Positions 30,436 through 34,234 of a DNA stretch of 34,234 nucleotides are shown here, piece after piece (position 1 is the stretch's first letter; each line of letters starts with the position of its first letter). The stretch lies in the NCBI RefSeq assembly GCF_001642475.1, contig NW_019174116.1:1-34234 (forward strand), written 5' to 3'. A model generated the notes under the pieces. The model did not search any database, was not told where the DNA came from, and saw nothing but the letters and a program-made list of their open reading frames with translations. This DNA comes from Fonsecaea monophora. Taxonomy: Eukaryota; Ascomycota; Eurotiomycetes; Chaetothyriales; Herpotrichiellaceae. The translations under genes and the position numbers were made by a program.

Positions 30436-31491
30436 ATGTCACTCAGATCGATTATCGAGTGGACTCCCTACCCAAACGTCATTGTCACCATAGAGGAGCC
30501 TCTTCCGTCCAGCCAGCCAACGACGCCTGATGTCAAGCAAGAGCCTGAGGTGAAGCAAGAGCCTGAGGTGAAACAAGAGCCTGAGGTGAAACAGGAGCCT
30601 GATGTGAAACAAGAGCCTGATATCGAACAAGAGCCTGATGTCAAGGAAGAGCCTGATATCAAACAGGAGCCTCATGTCAAGGAGGAGCCTGAGGTGAAAC
30701 AAGAGCCTGGTGTCAAGCAAGAGCCTGATATCAAACAGGAGCCTCATGTCAAGGAGGAGCCCCAGGTGAAACAAGAGCCTGGTGTCAAACAAGAGCCTCA
30801 TGTCAAGGAAGAGCCTGATATCAAACAGGAGCCTCATGTCAAGGATGAGCCTGAGGTGAAACAAGAGCCTGATGTCAAACAAGAGCCTCATGTCAAGGAA
30901 GAGCCTGGCGTCAAACAAGAGCCTGATGTCAAACAGAAATCCAGAGCCGCAGAGAGCACCGTGCCCGCTCAGCAGTCAAGCATGGGTCAACAAAGCGTGG
31001 TTTGGACCCTGTTCCGTCTTCCGTATAGCTCAGTGATGCTGACGTTCCCCTTTCAGATCAGCCGCAAGTACCAATTTGTCCGGTGTTGGAGAGACGAGGT
31101 GCCGGGACAACGACAGCCAGGGCCAAATGAGGACGCATCGAGAGATTGGCCATTTCCAATCCCTCCCGGGGTAGTCTCTATCTGTCCGCTGTTTGATGGC
31201 ACCTGGGAGCTGGCGGTCCTCACGAGTCACGTTCGGGACCTCGAGTTGGTGATCAACAAGAACCTCACACTGGAAAAGAACTACAATCCTCTGACACCGA
31301 CGGGGGTTGATCTGATTTGGTGGCCGTATCATCACGCCACTAAGCTTCGCAGAATCATGTTGCACACACGAGTGACGATCGAGGGTGAAAAGCCCGGGTT
31401 ACGTGGTGCGCTGTACCGTGCCCTGGGCGAGCAGTGTGGAGTGTCAGGTGTAATGGTGCTCATGCGGCATGGCAGGCCATTGATTTTTTGA
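30436..31491 (+). CDS. Protein with 22 tandem VKQEP-type hexapeptides (SUMO-consensus array)
   Basis: ATG at 30436 (ACAATGTC context, A at -3) to TGA at 31489-31491, 351 residues, no intron needed. Residues 1-31 lead into a perfect 18-bp/6-residue repeat from 30529 to 30924: 22 units of X-(V/I)-K-(Q/E)-E-P, where X is D, E, G, H or Q, plus a partial unit. One unit has Glu for Lys (DIEQEP) and one has VKDE; the others fit the SUMO-acceptor consensus hydrophobic-K-x-E. After a Ser/Gln linker, a C-terminal region of about 170 residues is folded in character, with many aromatics (KYQFVRCWRDEVPG, LIWWPYHHATKL, RGALYRALGEQCG). It resembles no family I know. A SUMO-modified nuclear scaffold is plausible but inferred from the repeat alone. 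An overlapping frame at 31434-31694 could be an alternative 3' exon. Confidence 0.78.
   Translation: MSLRSIIEWTPYPNVIVTIEEPLPSSQPTTPDVKQEPEVKQEPEVKQEPEVKQEPDVKQEPDIEQEPDVKEEPDIKQEPHVKEEPEVKQEPGVKQEPDIKQEPHVKEEPQVKQEPGVKQEPHVKEEPDIKQEPHVKDEPEVKQEPDVKQEPHVKEEPGVKQEPDVKQKSRAAESTVPAQQSSMGQQSVVWTLFRLPYSSVMLTFPFQISRKYQFVRCWRDEVPGQRQPGPNEDASRDWPFPIPPGVVSICPLFDGTWELAVLTSHVRDLELVINKNLTLEKNYNPLTPTGVDLIWWPYHHATKLRRIMLHTRVTIEGEKPGLRGALYRALGEQCGVSGVMVLMRHGRPLIF
30529..30936 (+). repeat. 18-bp coding tandem repeat (22.7 copies)
   Basis: Consensus GATGTCAAACAAGAGCCT with no length change over 22 full units, so the frame is kept throughout. Units form loose higher-order groups (for example DIKQEP then HVKEEP recurs). 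Confidence 0.95.
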
Positions 31492-32234
31492 CGAGGAGCC
31501 AAAGCAACGAGATATTCAAAGCACGTCGGTTAGGCTGTACGATCTCAACCGTACCTTGGGTGGGGACCGAGCGTTCTTTCTTTTTCCTTTGGGAGAATCG
31601 GTGGCAGTTTGTGACGATGGATCTCCTGGAGTCCGGTGGTGGTGGTTTCATTAGGGGGACATTTCTTTCTGCTACCTCACGCGAGGAAGCTTAGCTAGCA
31701 CCTCAGTGTGAGGTCTTTAGTCTAGCAGACCATAGCCTAGCAGACCACTAGAAAGTATCATGAACAAGCTTAATGGGTAGAATTCTGGCATCCATCCTCG
31801 CGAGGTCTCATCACGAACGAGTGTTTTCTTGAGAGCATGTCTCGGGACCTACAGCCACGGGGCTTTCGAAAGCACGAGAAAGGCGATATCCCTTCACCCG
31901 CAATTTCTTCGAGTTGATCTCTGGGCCAGCCGACGACGTGATTCACAGATCAACGGAATCGTCGTTTAACCCTTCCCAGCCGACTCCAGTCGAAGGCTCT
32001 TCCCGTGTACCCGGATTGTGAAGGGAGGGCAAGTCCTCCCAGAGCGAAAATCACCACAGGTAAGGGTTTGCCAAAGTCAAGGCCGTTGTCATTTTTTAAT
32101 TTTTGGTATCTTTATTCTGGCTGATCGTCCTCGCTCTTAGTTCTCGTATCTGCAGCAGCCATTGTTTGGGCAAGTGAGTTGGCAGAACGACAACAAGGCG
32201 CCTTATTCACCACCACTTCCGGTTCGCCGACGAT
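31492..32234. other. Intergenic region, possible 5'-UTR intron near its right end
   Basis: The left part holds an open frame without its own ATG (to 31694, ending FLSATSREEA), possibly a 3' exon of the preceding gene. Short direct words TCTAGCAGACCA recur at 31721-31750. At the right end CAG|GTAAGG (32060), a GGCTGATC branch-like site (about 32120) and CTTAG/TGCAG (32140/32155) could bound an intron in the leader of the gene at 32235. These are pattern matches only. Confidence 0.35.
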
Positions 32235-32507
32235 ATGGAGACACCTCCCCGAGACGCGCAGGCCCCTCCGCCCCCTCCCAACTCGCCAGAAAGGTCGGGT
32301 AAACACCAGAGTACAGAGATAAAGGACCCCTCTACCTTTTTGGAAGAAGTGTCCACAGCCTTGTCCTCCTTGTCCATAGCCTTGTCGACCGCTTCGGAGG
32401 GGCGCAGGCAGTCCGACGTGGAACCTGCACCTCCCGCGAAAAGACGACGGCTTGAGAAGACCGATCCTGCAGGAAAAAAATCAGGACGGGAATCTCCTGC
32501 GACTTAA
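32235..32507 (+). CDS. Small ORF with Pro-rich start and NLS-like basic cluster
   Basis: ATG at 32235 (GATATGGAG) to TAA at 32505-32507, 90 residues. Residues 8-17 are Pro-rich, 33-55 form a Ser/Leu/Ala helix-like stretch (FLEEVSTALSSLSIALS), and about 68-77 hold PPAKRRRLEK, a classic monopartite nuclear-localisation pattern. No known domain. The gene may continue through an intron, since an open frame without an ATG runs 32511-32952, with a competing one ending at 32936. Nuclear location is inferred from the basic cluster. Confidence 0.5.
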   Translation: METPPRDAQAPPPPPNSPERSGKHQSTEIKDPSTFLEEVSTALSSLSIALSTASEGRRQSDVEPAPPAKRRRLEKTDPAGKKSGRESPAT

Positions 32508-33623
32508 ATGACATCCCACATCTCACAATCAAAATTCGGTCCCCGTTGTTGCAGTTCTGTGGAGGAGACCTAAGACCTACAATGTTTCTTTCTATTCGAC
32601 TCGAAATTTCGGCGTATCCGGTACTCTCACCCAACTGAGAAATGACCCCTTCCCGCGTCAACCACCAGGTACGAGCTGTTGGGGGGAATCCAATCTATTC
32701 GACTTGGGAGTCAGAGCAAAGCAGGTCGGGCAGGTCTCGGTCCAGGAAATCCATTCGACTTGGGAGGGCAATTTCCATCTAACCTCGTCGCACAACCCGA
32801 TTCACCAGAAGAGAACAGGAACACAACGGTTTTGGGTTGTGCGTGTGAAGTTTTCTTTGGCCGGTGGGATGGAGAAGATATGGTTATCATCGATATGGGG
32901 GCAATGCCTATCTGGAAAAGCTGGGAAATGGACTGACGGAGCCGTTCGTTGAACAATAGGCTGAGCTACCATTGATTCCAAGACTACACACGCACGCAGG
33001 CAGCGAAATACGAATTCATCCATCCCGGTATGTTTTGTTATCATTGGATCTTTTCTATCGTACTACACTTTTGTCCAATACCCACCTCTGCAAGGGATAT
33101 CACCAATCCTCTCCCTCCATCCTTGTGTAACAGAGGCGGAACTCCCAATCTTGTTTCTTTGCATTGCTTCGCTCCGTCTTCCCTACACCGCTCCCCTTGA
33201 CGCCTGATTACTACTTGCATAGAGGCCGAGGACCATTGGGTGAGACGCAAGTTGCCTTGCGTTAAGCTGTGCAGGGGTCCCCTGCCCACCGAACCAGTTA
33301 GGGCGCAGGTCCCCCTCCCCAGATGGTCACTTCGTCCGCATGTCTGCCTGACTGAACGCCATGCTGCCCCAAACCTGATCGGGAAGGTTGGCCGAATCAC
33401 TTCCAACTGCGGCACACAAGATAAAATCCGCTGGTGCCTGCGCTCGATAGACTTCCCAGCCTCATCAATCAGTCGAGGTATTTATTCATTCCCACTTATA
33501 CACCAAAAGTCCGATCCTGAACTTGGGGGGGCCATTCATTCATTCCCGGGCGCTGACCCCCCGAGCCATTCTGTCCTCCTCCTCCTTCACGCACTCAATT
33601 CGACAGGTGCCAAACACATCGAT
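32508..33623. other. Possible uncharacterised exons, then promoter of the last gene
   Basis: Two overlapping plus-strand open frames (32511-32952, and 32552-32936 if a GTATCC...CACCAG intron at 32614-32668 is removed) suggest real exons, but I cannot decide between them. Short repeated text ATYCATTCGACTTGGGAG occurs at about 32692 and 32749. From about 33000 to 33623 I see only leader or promoter-like sequence, with TATTTATTCATTCCC at 33478, and no convincing gene on the minus strand. Confidence 0.35.
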
Positions 33624-34161
33624 ATGGGTCGTACGATTAAACCCCAAAGGATCAAGAGGGAGCTTGGCCTCAGCAACCAAGACTTTTTGAAATTCAAGCA
33701 AATCTGTCGAGATGCTCAACGTATTTGGCGCAACGAACACCCGCAGTCGAAATGGGCCAACATCAAAACGCCGTGGGGACTGATCCCCGAGCCAGAGATC
33801 GAACAAGTGGTACAGCTGGTGTGGAACAAAGGTGTCGAGAGGAACATTTTCCGTGCTGGTGGCGACAACAGTTACATCAAGAGAATGGCTATTCAGGACC
33901 GATTGCAGGCGATCCGCCAGAATTGGTACAACAACCACAGACGCAAGGCCGAGAAACTCATGTAAATTTCGGAGAATCTGGATTTCTTCTCACTCGCTGA
34001 TTTATCTGTCTAGGACGCCCGCGAACGACAGGTCTCTGTCAGTTCTTCCACCAAGCCAAAACGGCAGACCTGATTCACAACAGATGGGACAAAATCTCGG
34101 TGCCTCTGGAGCGGGAGGACCCATCCGCCCATGGATGAATCTGCGCGAGCGTAGCCGCTGA
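33624..34161 (+). CDS. Unrecognised small basic two-exon protein
   Basis: Exons 33624-33961 and 34014-34161 give 161 residues. The 52-nt intron is GTAAAT...CGCTGAT...GTCTAG and splits the codon AT|G, restoring frame. ATG at 33624 (GATATGGGT) is the first that starts the conserved-looking part; the same frame is open upstream to 33240 without a better ATG. The product is basic and helical: MGRTIKPQRIKRELGLSN, a middle with several Trp (IWRNEHPQSKWANIK, LVWNKG) and NWYNNHRRKAEKLM before the splice, then a Ser/Gln/Gly-rich tail. It has the look of a small nucleic-acid-binding protein, but no family motif is recognised. Confidence 0.72.
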
Positions 34162-34234
34162 GGGCAAGGACACACACACACCGCGTCGGTTTGGCAATAG
34201 TAGTAGCTAGGGTTGTTGGGGGGGGGGGTAAGGG

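Noticed and set aside
30439..30918. 159-codon minus-strand ORF rich in LRLL/DMRLLF repeats
   Set aside because: Exact antisense of the VKQEP repeat; repetition keeps it open by chance.
33041..33415. 124-codon minus-strand ORF
   Set aside because: Begins at GTG, has no recognisable feature, and lies in the upstream region of the plus-strand gene at 33624.

Overview
The window looks like nuclear DNA of a filamentous ascomycete (Pezizomycotina). The evidence is short introns of 50-67 nt with GT...AG ends and CTRAY-type branch points, host genes of moderate GC, and mobile elements decayed by C-to-T/G-to-A transitions of the repeat-induced point mutation (RIP) type. Three kinds of DNA are interleaved.

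(1) Bases 1-14.7 kb are mostly RIP-wrecked transposons. They include a Ty3-type gag remnant (minus strand, about 2.0-2.8 kb), a structurally complete 7.6-kb Ty3/Metaviridae chromovirus (5148-12743; 190-bp LTRs; CTAGA target duplication; all domains on the minus strand) inserted into a Tc1/mariner transposase, and another LTR of that family split by a solo LTR of a second family (13607-14021, target duplication GGTAG).

(2) Bases 3.3-4.1 kb and 15.6-22.9 kb are a different class of DNA: moderate GC, long codon-like frames broken by TAA/TAG stops and frameshifts. Read across the breaks, the larger block holds the two large subunits of a multisubunit RNA polymerase (RPB1-like, minus, with the FDGDE loop; RPB2-like C-terminal half, minus, with the GDK..(S/T)R.G.K.TCG block) and between them a three-domain mRNA capping enzyme (plus: triphosphatase, guanylyltransferase with K-x-(D/N)-G, cap methyltransferase). 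Separate large RPB1 and RPB2 genes plus a fused capping enzyme are the core transcription set of nucleocytoplasmic large DNA viruses (Nucleocytoviricota), so I read this as a decayed endogenous giant-virus insertion. Both viral blocks neighbour a related, roughly 320-bp non-coding segment and minisatellites of TGTTGTACATG type. The large block lies between two copies of a third LTR family.

(3) Bases 24.1-34.2 kb are host-like euchromatin. It holds a three-repeat Myb/SANT protein gene with one intron (25761-26772), an unrecognised two-exon gene (27195-28564), a gene whose product carries 22 tandem hexapeptides of the (D/E/G/H)VKQEP type, nearly all matching the SUMO consensus (30436-31491), a small NLS-containing ORF (32235-32507) and a small two-exon gene (33624-34161). 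Solo or partial LTRs of the second family sit between these genes.

The viral genes would have worked together as a cytoplasmic transcription and capping system. All are broken and none is expected to make a functional protein now.
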